The notes below the pieces were generated by a model that saw only the letters and a list, made by a program, of their open reading frames with translations, was not told where the DNA came from and did not search any database. Source: Bog-375 sp049587755 (lineage in GTDB: Bacteria > Acidobacteriota > Terriglobia > Bryobacterales > Bryobacteraceae). From it: a stretch of DNA of 64,000 nt. Positions 42,305-50,809 of this stretch are shown one piece after another (within the stretch, counting starts at the first letter, position 1; each line of letters starts with the position of its first letter). The stretch covers positions 44,603-108,602 of the forward strand of contig JBAVEN010000045.1 of assembly GCA_049587755.1 (NCBI GenBank). The letters run 5' to 3'. The position numbers and the translations under genes are program-made.

Positions 42305-42629
42305 GATTCATTGTAGCCGGAGGGTTTGTGGGGCAGCTTGCCAAGCTGCGTGCCGATTGCCAATCGGCACGCGCGGCGATTGATAATCGCCGCGCAGGAT
42401 GTCGTCCTGGATGTCATCCTGCCCCACAGGAAAGCACCCCGCCGACGGCCGTGGCGGTTAGTTACCGACCGGGCTATCGTTCCGCATTAGCAGGCGCCTC
42501 TTGGGGCGGACGTAAAGGCCGCTCACCACCTGTGGGCACCCACGCCAACCATGGCTCATCGGTTGCGCCCTTCCAGCCAGCACTCGGTCGCGACAAAGGA
42601 TTGCAGGTACTCGCGAAGGCTAAGCTAAG
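42305..42629. other. Gap between divergent ribB and cdaA genes
   Basis: About 325 bases containing the second multi-hairpin repeat. The remaining 200 bases before cdaA have no further recognised feature; both promoters should lie here. Confidence 0.45.
42328..42427. repeat. Multi-hairpin intergenic repeat, copy 2
   Basis: Bounded by GTGGGGCAG and CTGCCCCAC. Internal stem-loops with 3-base loops: GCAGCTT/AAGCTGC, GCGTGCCGATT/AATCGGCACGC, GCGGCGATT/AATCGCCGC, AGGAT/GTCCT and GGAT/ATCC. Compared with 9400-9487 the stem sequences differ at several positions on both arms, and pairing is preserved. Confidence 0.8.
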
Positions 42630-43550
42630 ATGAAGGTTCGGGAGTTGGCGGTCCCGAATCGCCGATCCATGCCGCAATTACTCAGTCACTTGCCGTCGCT
42701 CCCCGAGCTGGATGCGAGCGGCGTGATCGACATCCTGGTGGTGGCGTTTCTGGTCTACCAGTGCCTGATGGTGGTGCGCGGCACGCGCGCCGGGCACATC
42801 CTGCTGGGCATCGCGGTGATTGTCTGCCTTTACGTGGGGGCGGTGTGGGCCGGCCTGGAAGCGCTGCATTCGGTGCTCTCGCTGATTGTTCCGTACATCG
42901 GCCTGGCGGTGATCGTGCTCTTCCAGTCCGAGATCCGGCGCACCCTGGCGCGCCTGGGCCGCAAGCGGCTGTTCGGCCTGGCGGGAGGGTTCCACGCGCC
43001 CGAAGCGGCCAGCGAGATTCTGATGGCGGTGGAACACCTGTCGCAGCAGAAAACCGGCGCGCTGATCGTGCTCGAGCGCGACATCGGCCTGCGCACCTTC
43101 ATCGAGAGCGGCGTCCGGCTGGAGGCTCAGGTTTCGCGCGATTTGCTATTGAGCATCTTTCAACCGGGCCTGCCGCTGCACGACGGCGCAGCGATTATCC
43201 AGAAGGACCGGGTGGCGGCGGCAGCTTGTTTCCTGCCGCTCACCATCAACCCCAGCTTGTCGCGCAAGCTGGGCACGCGCCACCGCGCCGCCATCGGCAT
43301 CACCGAGGAAACCGACTGCCTGTCGCTGGTGGTTTCCGAGGAAACGGGCCGCATTTCGGTGGCGGCGTTTGGCGAGCTGACGCAGGGCCTGTCGGTGCCG
43401 GACGTGCTGGACCGGATTCACCGGCATTTCGGAGTCGAGCGCCCTGCGCCGATGCAGATTGAAGAATCCGCAGCGGACATTCCGTTGACGCTCAAGAGCG
43501 ATACGCCCAAGCCGGCGGGGCCGGCGCAGGAAGGGGTGGGGCCCTCATGA
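42630..43550 (+). CDS. cdaA: Diadenylate cyclase CdaA
   Basis: Makes cyclic di-AMP from two ATP at the inner membrane. The N-terminus has three hydrophobic helices (IDILVVAFLVYQCLMVV, ILLGIAVIVCLYVGAVW, LIVPYIGLAVIVLFQSE). The DAC domain follows with LLSIFQPGLPLHDGAAII (DGA catalytic motif), ACFLPLT and GTRHRAAIGITEETD (RHR motif), all intact. 306 residues from ATG 42630; an ATG at 42669 would remove 13 residues and fits the family N-terminus equally well. The stop overlaps cdaR as ATGA. The cdaA-cdaR-glmM order links second-messenger synthesis to peptidoglycan precursors. Confidence 0.94.
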   Translation: MKVRELAVPNRRSMPQLLSHLPSLPELDASGVIDILVVAFLVYQCLMVVRGTRAGHILLGIAVIVCLYVGAVWAGLEALHSVLSLIVPYIGLAVIVLFQSEIRRTLARLGRKRLFGLAGGFHAPEAASEILMAVEHLSQQKTGALIVLERDIGLRTFIESGVRLEAQVSRDLLLSIFQPGLPLHDGAAIIQKDRVAAAACFLPLTINPSLSRKLGTRHRAAIGITEETDCLSLVVSEETGRISVAAFGELTQGLSVPDVLDRIHRHFGVERPAPMQIEESAADIPLTLKSDTPKPAGPAQEGVGPS

Positions 43551-44215
43551 AGACACTGCAGTGGGTGACCCGCCTGGTCAGCCAGAATTTCTGGTGGAAG
43601 GTGTTGTCGCTGGCGATCGCCGTCCTGATATGGGCGGTGGTAGCTAGCGAGCCGGAATTGTCCACCTTCGTCACCGCGCGCCTGGAGTACAAGAACCTGC
43701 CGGACAACCTGGAGCTGAGCTCGGACCCGGTGACGCAAATCGTACTCGAACTGCGCGGTCCTTCCGGAGAGCTGCGCGGCTTGGGCGACGGGGGCCAGCA
43801 TCCGGCAGCCGTTCTGGACATGAGCAACGCGGCGCCCGGCGAGCACACCTTTTCGATCGGCGCGGCCAACGTCCGGCTGTCGCGCGGCATGCACATCATG
43901 CGTGCCATCCCGTCGCAGGTGCGGCTGGCGTTCGAGCAGCGCCTGGAGCGCAGCGTGCCGGTGGTGGTGCGGCTGCGCGGCCAGTCCCGCGATAACTACC
44001 GGGTGGCCAGCGCCACCGCCGAGCCGGAGCAGGTGGCGATCCTGGGCCCGCGCAGCCACGTGGCGCGCATCACCTCAGTGGTCACCGATCCGGTGGATGT
44101 TTCCTTGCTCACCGCCACCGGGCGGTTCCAGATGAATATCTATGCCGGCGATCCATTCGTGCGCTTCCGCTCGACGCCCACGGTAACCGTGACGGTGACG
44201 ATGACGAAAGAATAG
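43547..44215 (+). CDS. cdaR: CdaR/YbbR domain protein
   Basis: 222 residues, overlapping cdaA by 4 bases. One N-terminal membrane helix (FWWKVLSLAIAVLIWAVVA) anchors an outer segment of YbbR repeats (PELSTFVTARLEYKNLPDNLEL; GQSRDNYRVASATAEPEQVAILGPRSHV). YbbR proteins bind CdaA and modulate its activity. It is shorter than Firmicutes CdaR, with about two YbbR repeats. It is followed by glmM after 15 bases. Confidence 0.9.
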   Translation: MKTLQWVTRLVSQNFWWKVLSLAIAVLIWAVVASEPELSTFVTARLEYKNLPDNLELSSDPVTQIVLELRGPSGELRGLGDGGQHPAAVLDMSNAAPGEHTFSIGAANVRLSRGMHIMRAIPSQVRLAFEQRLERSVPVVVRLRGQSRDNYRVASATAEPEQVAILGPRSHVARITSVVTDPVDVSLLTATGRFQMNIYAGDPFVRFRSTPTVTVTVTMTKE

Positions 44216-44230
44216 GAGACCTGTAACCAG

Positions 44231-45568
44231 GTGGCGAAGCAGCTTTTTGGAACCGATGGCATTCGCGGCGTGGCCGGCCGGTACCCGCTCGATCGAGCCA
44301 CGGTCTACGCTTTTGGCGTGGCTCTCGGCGACGCGGCGCGTTCGCATGCAAGCCGCGAGATCCTGCTTGGCGCCGATACGCGCGAATCGGGCACATGGAT
44401 TGCCGCCAACGTCGCCGCCGGCCTGGCCAGCCGCGGCGCCGAGGTGCGCTACGCCGGCGTCATCACCACGCCGGGTGTGGCGTATCTGACGCGCACCGGT
44501 CCGTTCGGCGCCGGGGTGATGATTTCGGCGTCTCACAATCCTTACCAGGACAACGGCATCAAAGTATTCGGCCACAGCGGCTTCAAACTGCCCGACGCGG
44601 AAGAGCACGCGATCGAGCAGGAAATTCTCGCCCTTCGCGAGCGCCCGGTCGAGCCGCGCGAAGCGGCGCTGACGGCCGAGGAAGGGCTCGACCGCGCGTA
44701 TTTGGAGTTCCTGCTTTCTACTGTTTCGGTGCGCCTGGATGGCGTCAAGCTGGCGATCGATTGCGGCAATGGGGCCGCCTGGCAACTGGGGCCGGAACTG
44801 TTCCGCAGCCTGGGCGCCGAGCTGGTCGAGATCGGCTGCGAGCCCAATGGCCGCAACATCAATTTGAACTGCGGCGCCCTGCACGTGGACGGGCTGAGCC
44901 GGCTGGTGGTGGACTCGAAGTCCGATTTCGGCGTGGCTTTCGATGGCGATGCCGACCGCGCCATCTTCGTCGCGCGATCGGGCAGAATCGTGGATGGCGA
45001 CGCGGTGCTGCTGATGGCGGCGCGAGCCATGAAAGCCGCCGGCCACCTGGCGGGCGACACCGTGGTCGCGACCGTGATGTCGAACCTGGGCCTGGAAAAA
45101 GCCCTGGCGCGGGATGGCATTCGCATGCTGCGCACTCCGGTGGGCGACAAATACGTGCTGGAAAAAATGGTACGGCTGGGCGCGGCGCTGGGCGGCGAGC
45201 AGTCCGGCCACGTCATCTTCCGCCAATATGCGACCACCGGCGACGGCTTGCTCACCGCGCTGCGCGTATTCGAGATCGCACGCCGCGCCGGCGTGGGCCT
45301 GGATGAGTTGACCGCGGACCTGCGTATCTATCCGCAGAAGCTGGTCAACATCCGCGTCCGCGAGAAAAAGGATTTCGCCGAAGTGCCTTCAGTGAACCGG
45401 GAAATCCAGCGCGCCGAAGAAGCTATGGCGGGCACGGGCCGAGTGCTGGTCCGCTACTCCGGCACCGAATTGTTGGCGCGGGTAATGGTGGAAGCCGCCG
45501 ACCAGGCGCACGTCGACACCTTCACCGCCAGCATCGCCGAATCGATCCGAAGGGAGATTGGGGAGTAG
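44231..45568 (+). CDS. glmM: Phosphoglucosamine mutase
   Basis: Converts glucosamine 6-phosphate to glucosamine 1-phosphate for UDP-GlcNAc and peptidoglycan. 445 residues from GTG 44231. The N-terminus KQLFGTDGIRGVAG, the phosphoserine loop GVMISASHNPYQDNGIK, the metal loop AFDGDADRAIFV and the sugar-binding GGEQSGHVIF are intact, as is the phosphate-binding RYSGTE near the end. In other bacteria GlmM and CdaA interact directly, and the operon here fits that. No other cell-wall gene is adjacent. Confidence 0.96.
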   Translation: MAKQLFGTDGIRGVAGRYPLDRATVYAFGVALGDAARSHASREILLGADTRESGTWIAANVAAGLASRGAEVRYAGVITTPGVAYLTRTGPFGAGVMISASHNPYQDNGIKVFGHSGFKLPDAEEHAIEQEILALRERPVEPREAALTAEEGLDRAYLEFLLSTVSVRLDGVKLAIDCGNGAAWQLGPELFRSLGAELVEIGCEPNGRNINLNCGALHVDGLSRLVVDSKSDFGVAFDGDADRAIFVARSGRIVDGDAVLLMAARAMKAAGHLAGDTVVATVMSNLGLEKALARDGIRMLRTPVGDKYVLEKMVRLGAALGGEQSGHVIFRQYATTGDGLLTALRVFEIARRAGVGLDELTADLRIYPQKLVNIRVREKKDFAEVPSVNREIQRAEEAMAGTGRVLVRYSGTELLARVMVEAADQAHVDTFTASIAESIRREIGE

Positions 45569-45621
45569 GATTGGGGAGGACTGTCCCTGTTTTCGCGTAA
45601 GATAATCGACAGATCTCGGTT

Positions 45622-46428
45622 ATGCCGCACAACGCCAAATGGGTGGAAGTTGCTTGCATCCTGATCCTTGGTTCAAGGCTGGGATGCGGCCAAGCGCCAG
45701 CCGCGCCGGCGGCATTCGAAGTCGCGTCCATCAAACCATCTGATCCCGCAGAGACCATCTCAATCAAGCGCTCCGGATACCACCTGGCGACCACGAGCAC
45801 GTCGCTCGAGATGCTCATCACCTGGGCTTATGACATCCAGAGCGATCGCCTCTACGAGAAACCGAAGTGGCTGGACTCGGTGCGGTATGACGTTGTCGCC
45901 AATGCCCCCGAGGTGGGCCTCTCGGCCGTGCGGGTTCCGGGCCAGCCGACCCGGTTGCAACAGATGATGCAGACGCTTCTTGCGGAGCGCTTCAAGCTGG
46001 CGATCCACCGCGAAACCAGGGAGCTTCCAATGTACGCGTTGGTCGTTGCCAAGAACGGCCTTAAGGTACACTTGACCGAGGCCAGCGGCAGCATGAATCA
46101 GAACCCCTTCAGCATGCCCGGCCGAGGCCGTTTGATCGGCACCAGGGTGTCGGCCGCCATGCTGGCCAAGGCGCTTTCCAGCCAACTCAGCCGGTCGGTA
46201 GAAGATCAGACGGGACTCCAGGGAGTCTTCGATTTCACCCTGGAATGGGAGCCGGATACACAAGCCACCGACGCCGATGGCGTGCCGACCGGCGCCGCGG
46301 AGGCTCGCACCGGCGCGTCGCTTTTCACCGCGTTACAGGACCAACTCGGACTAAAACTGGAGCCGCGCAAAGGCCAGGTTGAGGTCCTCGTGATCGACCA
46401 CATGGAACGCACTCCAACCGAAAACTAG
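45622..46428 (+). CDS. TIGR03435-like secreted protein
   Basis: 268 residues with an N-terminal hydrophobic signal (ACILILGSRLGCGQAP). Family blocks are FEVASIKPSDP, LEMLITWAYDIQSDRL, WLDSVRYDVVANAP, QTLLAERFKLAIHRETRELPMYALVVAKNGLK and MLAKALSSQLSRSVEDQTGLQGVFDFTLEW. This family is hugely expanded in Solibacter-type soil acidobacteria and has no established function. It is transcribed separately from glmM, 53 bases downstream. Confidence 0.92.
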   Translation: MPHNAKWVEVACILILGSRLGCGQAPAAPAAFEVASIKPSDPAETISIKRSGYHLATTSTSLEMLITWAYDIQSDRLYEKPKWLDSVRYDVVANAPEVGLSAVRVPGQPTRLQQMMQTLLAERFKLAIHRETRELPMYALVVAKNGLKVHLTEASGSMNQNPFSMPGRGRLIGTRVSAAMLAKALSSQLSRSVEDQTGLQGVFDFTLEWEPDTQATDADGVPTGAAEARTGASLFTALQDQLGLKLEPRKGQVEVLVIDHMERTPTEN

Positions 46429-46771
46429 GGCGAACATTTTCCTGGCGGCCACGTCGCAGCGCGGCTCCTCGCGAAGCCGCCGAACCACATCGCCGCAACG
46501 AGTACCGCAATTCCGCCGAGGCCCACGTTCGAGTTCCGTGTGTACGCAAGCGATATTGACGAGCGGCTACGAATTTCTTGACTAATCGGAGGCTGGATGA
46601 CATTTTTCACAGCCGGTTTGCGCATTAGAGTGGGAAGGTAACTCGAGCAGGCCGGATCCGGTCGACCTCTGCGGAGCGGCCGAAGCACCGCCAGAGAATC
46701 GGCGCCCAAGGGAGATGACTACTACAGTTGTTCAGTCCCGGGCCACGGCTGGCCCAAAAGGAGAGAATCAA
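46429..46771. other. Gap upstream of the secreted methyltransferase gene
   Basis: About 340 bases. A minus-strand frame near 46592-46660 contains a CxxCH (GCEKCHPASD) before a stop, possibly a cytochrome remnant, but it is too short to call. No RNA gene seen. Confidence 0.3.
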
Positions 46772-47629
46772 ATGCTAAAATCCGTTGCTTCGATCGCCGT
46801 TATCGTTTTTCTTCTCACCCCGCTCGCCCCGGCGCAGACCGCCGAGGAGCGAAAAGTCTGGGAGGATTTCGTCGCAGCCTCCCGGTCCGACCCGTCCGGG
46901 GTCAACCCTGCCAACTACCGCCAGCATCTGATTCTGGCTGGAATGACGGAAGCCCAGGCCGATGAGCGCATGGCCCTGCTTCACAAGCTCTACGACGCCT
47001 ACCCCGCTTTCCAACAGCAGATCGCGAGTGTCGGTTTTAACCACCTCTACCGCGACCCCAACCAGACCCGCTTCACCACGGAGCCCAGCGCATTCCTGGT
47101 CGCCATGACCAAAGACCTCAAGCCGGGCAAGGCCCTCGACGTGGCCATGGGACAGGGCCGCAACGTGCTCTACCTGGCTTCCAAAGGCTGGGACGTCACC
47201 GGCTTCGATATCGCCGAAGAAGGCTTGAAGGTCGCCCAAGTGAACGCCGCCAAATCCGGCCTCGCCATTAAAACGGTCAAGGCGGGCTGGGACGATTTCG
47301 ACTTCGGTCACGAACAGTGGGACCTTATCTGCCTCATCTATACCGATGCCCCCGTGATGGATCCGCGCTTTGTGGCCCGCGTGCGCGACGGCCTCAAAAC
47401 AGGCGGTCTGCTGCTCATGGACCGCCCCTACCGCTCGCTGGACCATCCCGAGCCCAACTGGCCCGACACCGAGGCCGACAAGGCCAACGCGTGGCTGAAG
47501 GCCTGGTCCGAGCTGCAGATCGCCTACTACGAAGACACTACCGGCGTCGGCGACTGGCAGCAGACCGCCGTCCGCCGCCAGGAGTACCAGGAGCTTCGCC
47601 TGGTTCGCATGCTCGCCCGCAAGCGCTAG
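46772..47629 (+). CDS. Exported class I SAM methyltransferase-like protein
   Basis: 285 residues. ATG at 46772 follows AAAGGAGAG and starts a clear signal peptide (MLKSVASIAVIVFLLTPLAPAQ). An N-terminal helical segment (ANYRQHLILAGMTEAQADERM) is followed by a methyltransferase domain: LDVAMGQGRNVLYLASKGWDVTGFDI (motif I and the ribose-binding Asp), then VKAGWDDFDFGHEQWDLICLIYTD and RDGLKTGGLLLMDRPY. The domain resembles TehB-type enzymes. Export is odd, because SAM is cytoplasmic. It may be membrane-tethered inside, or a SAM-independent derivative. Confidence 0.82.
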   Translation: MLKSVASIAVIVFLLTPLAPAQTAEERKVWEDFVAASRSDPSGVNPANYRQHLILAGMTEAQADERMALLHKLYDAYPAFQQQIASVGFNHLYRDPNQTRFTTEPSAFLVAMTKDLKPGKALDVAMGQGRNVLYLASKGWDVTGFDIAEEGLKVAQVNAAKSGLAIKTVKAGWDDFDFGHEQWDLICLIYTDAPVMDPRFVARVRDGLKTGGLLLMDRPYRSLDHPEPNWPDTEADKANAWLKAWSELQIAYYEDTTGVGDWQQTAVRRQEYQELRLVRMLARKR

Positions 47630-47664
47630 CCCAAGTGGTGCGGCTGCCCGCGCCATTTCGGGGA

Positions 47665-47682
47665 CAGGCTCCTACGAGCCTG
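47665..47682. other. Short perfect hairpin downstream of the methyltransferase gene
   Basis: CAGGCTC-CTAC-GAGCCTG, 7-base stem. No immediate T-run, so it is only a weak terminator candidate. Confidence 0.35.
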
Positions 47683-47764
47683 GACTGAACCCCGGAACTG
47701 TTTCTTTAGAACTCGGGCCGCAACCCTATCCCGCTTTCTCCTAGAATAAGGGTGGAAGGCGCGA

Positions 47765-48865
47765 ATGACGCTGGCCGACCAGCTTGCTTTGCACACCCGC
47801 GAAGGCGATTTGTACGAATCGCTGGAGGGGAATCGCATTCGCTGCTACGCTTGCGGCCACTGCTGCCCGATCCCTGCCGGGTTTGCCGGCGTCTGCAAAG
47901 TCAGGTTCAATCGCGGCGGCAAGTTGATGGTCCCTTACGGGTACGTCAACGCGCTGCAGTGCGATCCCATCGAAAAGAAGCCCTTCTTCCACGCCCTGCC
48001 GGGAACGCGCGCCCTCAGTTTCGGCTTGCTCGGCTGCGACCTGCACTGCGGCTACTGCCAGAACTGGGTGACCTCGCAGGCGCTGCGCGACATTCGCGCC
48101 TCACTGGATTTCCATGAGATCTCGCCGGCCGAGATTGTCAGGCTGGCGCTGCGGCAGGGCGCGGCGAGCATCATCAGCACTTACAACGAGCCGCTGATCA
48201 CCAGCGAATGGGCGGTGGCCGTCTTCCGAGAGGCCCGCCGTGCCGGCCTGACCACCGGTTACGTCTCCAACGGGAATGCCACTCCCCAGGTGCTGGAGTA
48301 TCTGCGCCCCTGGGTGGATCTCTACAAGGTGGATCTCAAGAGCTTCGACGACCGCCGGTATCATGAGCTGGGCGGGCGCATCGGACCGATCCTCGATTCG
48401 ATCCAGCGCATCCACGACATGGGATTCTGGCTGGAAGTGGTAACTCTCCTTGTGCCCGGGTTCAACGATTCGCGCGCGGAACTGGAATCGCTTGCCGGCT
48501 TCCTGGCCGGCGTCTCTCCGGACATCCCCTGGCACGTCACCGCGTTCCATCCGGACTACAAGATGATCGCGCCAAGCGCGACCCCCGCCAGAACACTGGA
48601 GCGTGCCGCATCCATCGGGCGCGCGGCCGGACTGCGCTACGTTTATGCCGGAAACCTTCCAGGCCGCGTCGGCGAACTCGAAAACACCAACTGCCCGGAT
48701 TGTGGAGCGCTGCTGGTGGAACGATCGGGTTTCGAGGTTTTCCAAAACAGATTGACCGCGAATGGCGCCTGCCCGCATTGCCAACGGGTGATTCCGGGCT
48801 TCTGGCGGCCCGGCCCGCAGCGGGCTCGCGAGAACTTCGCGACGATCCAGAAACAATGTGGTTGA
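47765..48865 (+). CDS. AmmeMemoRadiSam system radical SAM enzyme
   Basis: 366 residues, homologous to pyruvate formate-lyase activating enzymes. An N-terminal zinc-like block (NRIRCYACGHCCPIPAGFAGVCKVR) precedes the radical SAM cluster GCDLHCGYCQNW, whose CxxxCxxC cysteines bind a 4Fe-4S. Later motifs are STYNEPLI, GYVSNGNATP and VDLKSFDDRRY. The C-terminus has two CxxC-type pairs (CPDCGALL; CPHCQRV). The system is defined by its constant pairing with Memo and AMMECR1 domains; the chemistry is unknown. Here the next gene encodes exactly those two domains and overlaps by 8 bases. GGAAGG precedes the ATG. Confidence 0.93.
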   Translation: MTLADQLALHTREGDLYESLEGNRIRCYACGHCCPIPAGFAGVCKVRFNRGGKLMVPYGYVNALQCDPIEKKPFFHALPGTRALSFGLLGCDLHCGYCQNWVTSQALRDIRASLDFHEISPAEIVRLALRQGAASIISTYNEPLITSEWAVAVFREARRAGLTTGYVSNGNATPQVLEYLRPWVDLYKVDLKSFDDRRYHELGGRIGPILDSIQRIHDMGFWLEVVTLLVPGFNDSRAELESLAGFLAGVSPDIPWHVTAFHPDYKMIAPSATPARTLERAASIGRAAGLRYVYAGNLPGRVGELENTNCPDCGALLVERSGFEVFQNRLTANGACPHCQRVIPGFWRPGPQRARENFATIQKQCG

Positions 48866-50288
48866 CCACATGGCTTCCACGCACGCAACACCGTTTTCCG
48901 GCTCGTGGTATCCAGGCGGGCGCGCCGAGTTGGAGGCGCTGCTGGCGCGGCTCTTCGACTCTTCCCTGAAGAGGACCGGCCCCAGCCTGCTGCCGCGCCC
49001 GCTGGCATTTGTCGTCCCTCATGCGGGCCTGGAGTACTCGGGCACGGTTGCCGCCTCAGCCTACCGCCATTTGCAGGCCGCGAAACCCGAACGAGTTTTC
49101 ATCCTCGGATTCACCCATCGCGGCGGCAGGCCGGGAGTCTCGATTTCCGACATCGGAGCCTTTCAGACACCGTTGGGCGAGGTCATAATCGATCAAGCGG
49201 CCGCGCGAGAGCTGGCATCCGCGGACCAATTTACGCTGGTCGCCGAAAGCCAGGTGTGCGATCACTCGGTCGAGATTCAGCTCCCGTTGCTGCAGAAGGC
49301 CGTCGCCGGCGTGCCGGTGGTTCCGCTGTATGTAGGTCCGCTGAACGACGCCCGGCGTCGCGCCGCCGCGCAGGCGCTAGCGCAACATATTCGGCCAGGC
49401 GATGTCTTGTTGGCCAGCTCCGATCTGACTCACTATGGCCGGAGTTTTGGCTACCAGCCTTTTCCCGCCGGTCCGGACGTGGACCGGCGGCTGTTTCTGC
49501 TCGATTCCCGCGTAATGGATGCGGCCGGCAGTCTCGACCCGGCGCTGTTCCTCGATACCTTAGGCGAACTGGGCTCCACGGTTTGCGGGTACGAACCGAT
49601 CGCCCTGCTGCTCGAGACCCTCGGCTTTTTGCCCGGCGAAGACGTGTTTCAGCAGACACTGGACTACCAGACCTCCGCCGCGGTCACCGGCGATTTCGAA
49701 CACGTTGTCAGCTACGGATCTCTCGGCTACTTTCGCGCCGATTCCTTCCGGCTGGATGAGGAAACTCAGCTTGCCCTGCTCCGGAGCGCGCGCGAGACCC
49801 TCCGGCATCTCAGTGAGACCGGAAAACGGAAAGCCATTCCGCCGCCGGCCGGCAGCCCGACGCTGATGCGGCGTGCGCCCGTCTTTGTGAGTCTGCATCA
49901 GGGCCGGGAGTTATTCGGGTGCATTGGCCTGGTGACAGCGGAAACGTCGCTGGCGGAAGCGGTGCCCACTATGACACTGGAAGCGGCGCTCGACGACCCA
50001 CGGTTCACGCATCGCGCCGGCGTGCCGGACGGGCTGGATATTGAGATCTCCGTGCTGACGCCGATGAAGCGAATCCGCGACTGGCAATCGTTCCGGATCG
50101 GACGGCACGGCGCCTGCCTGAAATTCGGCGCGCGCAGCGGACTGCTGCTGCCGCAGGTCGCCAGTCACGGCGCCTTTACGGCAACCGGCTTCCTGGAGGT
50201 CTTATCCCAAAAGGCCGGCCTGCGGCCTGAAGCGTACCGGGACCCTCAGGCGCATTTGTTCGTGTTCCTGGCCCAAGTAATCCGCTGA
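48858..50288 (+). CDS. Memo-AMMECR1 fusion protein of the AmmeMemoRadiSam system
   Basis: 476 residues. Residues 1-270 are a Memo domain (FSGSWYPGGRAELEALL, FVVPHAGLEYSGTVAASAY, LGFTHRGG, SSDLTHYGRSFGY, LGSTVCGYEPIALLLE), related to dioxygenases and with the metal-binding His and Cys conserved. Residues 295-476 are an AMMECR1 domain (APVFVSLHQGRELFGCIG, DDPRFTHRAGVPDGLDIEISVLTPMKRI, LLLPQVA). Many genomes encode the two separately; here they are fused. Start GTG at 48858 overlaps the radical SAM stop; ATG 48870 is an alternative. Confidence 0.93.
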   Translation: MVDHMASTHATPFSGSWYPGGRAELEALLARLFDSSLKRTGPSLLPRPLAFVVPHAGLEYSGTVAASAYRHLQAAKPERVFILGFTHRGGRPGVSISDIGAFQTPLGEVIIDQAAARELASADQFTLVAESQVCDHSVEIQLPLLQKAVAGVPVVPLYVGPLNDARRRAAAQALAQHIRPGDVLLASSDLTHYGRSFGYQPFPAGPDVDRRLFLLDSRVMDAAGSLDPALFLDTLGELGSTVCGYEPIALLLETLGFLPGEDVFQQTLDYQTSAAVTGDFEHVVSYGSLGYFRADSFRLDEETQLALLRSARETLRHLSETGKRKAIPPPAGSPTLMRRAPVFVSLHQGRELFGCIGLVTAETSLAEAVPTMTLEAALDDPRFTHRAGVPDGLDIEISVLTPMKRIRDWQSFRIGRHGACLKFGARSGLLLPQVASHGAFTATGFLEVLSQKAGLRPEAYRDPQAHLFVFLAQVIR

Positions 50289-50327
50289 TGTCTTTTGAGA
50301 TTGAAGGCGGGGCAGACGTTCCACCCG

Positions 50328-50732
50328 CTACGCCAGCCGGGCAAAAACCTGCATCATGTCGCGGTGGGCGAGGACGGCGCCGGGGTCGCGCTGCATGGCT
50401 TGCCAATAGGCACGTCCGAAGCGGTCGCCGTTTTCGGCGGGCGCCACTAGCGAGCGCGCCGAGGCGATCAGGCGGGCGGCGTCCGCATCGCTCACCGGTT
50501 CCTTTTGGTCCAGCGTTTCATCCACCAGGACGATGAATTGCGACAGCTCGCGCAGCCAGCTAAACCAAGGGTCGTTCAAGACCAGGTTTAGATACTGGCC
50601 GGATGATGTGATGCGCTCCACATCGCGTTCATAGGCGGCACGCTCGGATTCCATGAGCGCCTTGTGCAGATGGAGCAGCCCGTCGCGGAGCGTGGTCAAG
50701 CGTTGGCGCGTGTCGCCGGCCATGCGGTCCAT
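50328..50732 (-). CDS. Conserved hypothetical helical protein
   Basis: 134 residues, all-helical by composition (TRQRLTTLRDGLLHLHKALMESERAAYERD). A conserved-looking core is LNLVLNDPWFSWLRELSQFIVLVDE. No Cys, no signal peptide and no catalytic pattern. Similar proteins are annotated as hypothetical in many bacteria. It faces the Memo gene convergently and is transcribed divergently from the channel gene. Confidence 0.7.
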   Translation of the reverse strand: MDRMAGDTRQRLTTLRDGLLHLHKALMESERAAYERDVERITSSGQYLNLVLNDPWFSWLRELSQFIVLVDETLDQKEPVSDADAARLIASARSLVAPAENGDRFGRAYWQAMQRDPGAVLAHRDMMQVFARLA

Positions 50733-50809
50733 GGTATCGCATTGGCGGCGCAGCCCCGCGAGGATCGCCGCGGGCGAACCTTTTACGGGCTTCGCGTAAT
50801 CTGATTTCT

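Noticed and set aside
42305..42629. FMN riboswitch upstream of ribB
   Set aside because: The conserved RFN core was not found; the region is taken up by the hairpin repeat.
46592..46660. CxxCH (GCEKCHPASD) on the minus strand, possible cytochrome remnant
   Set aside because: Only about 20 meaningful residues before a stop and no second haem or helix pattern; could be chance.
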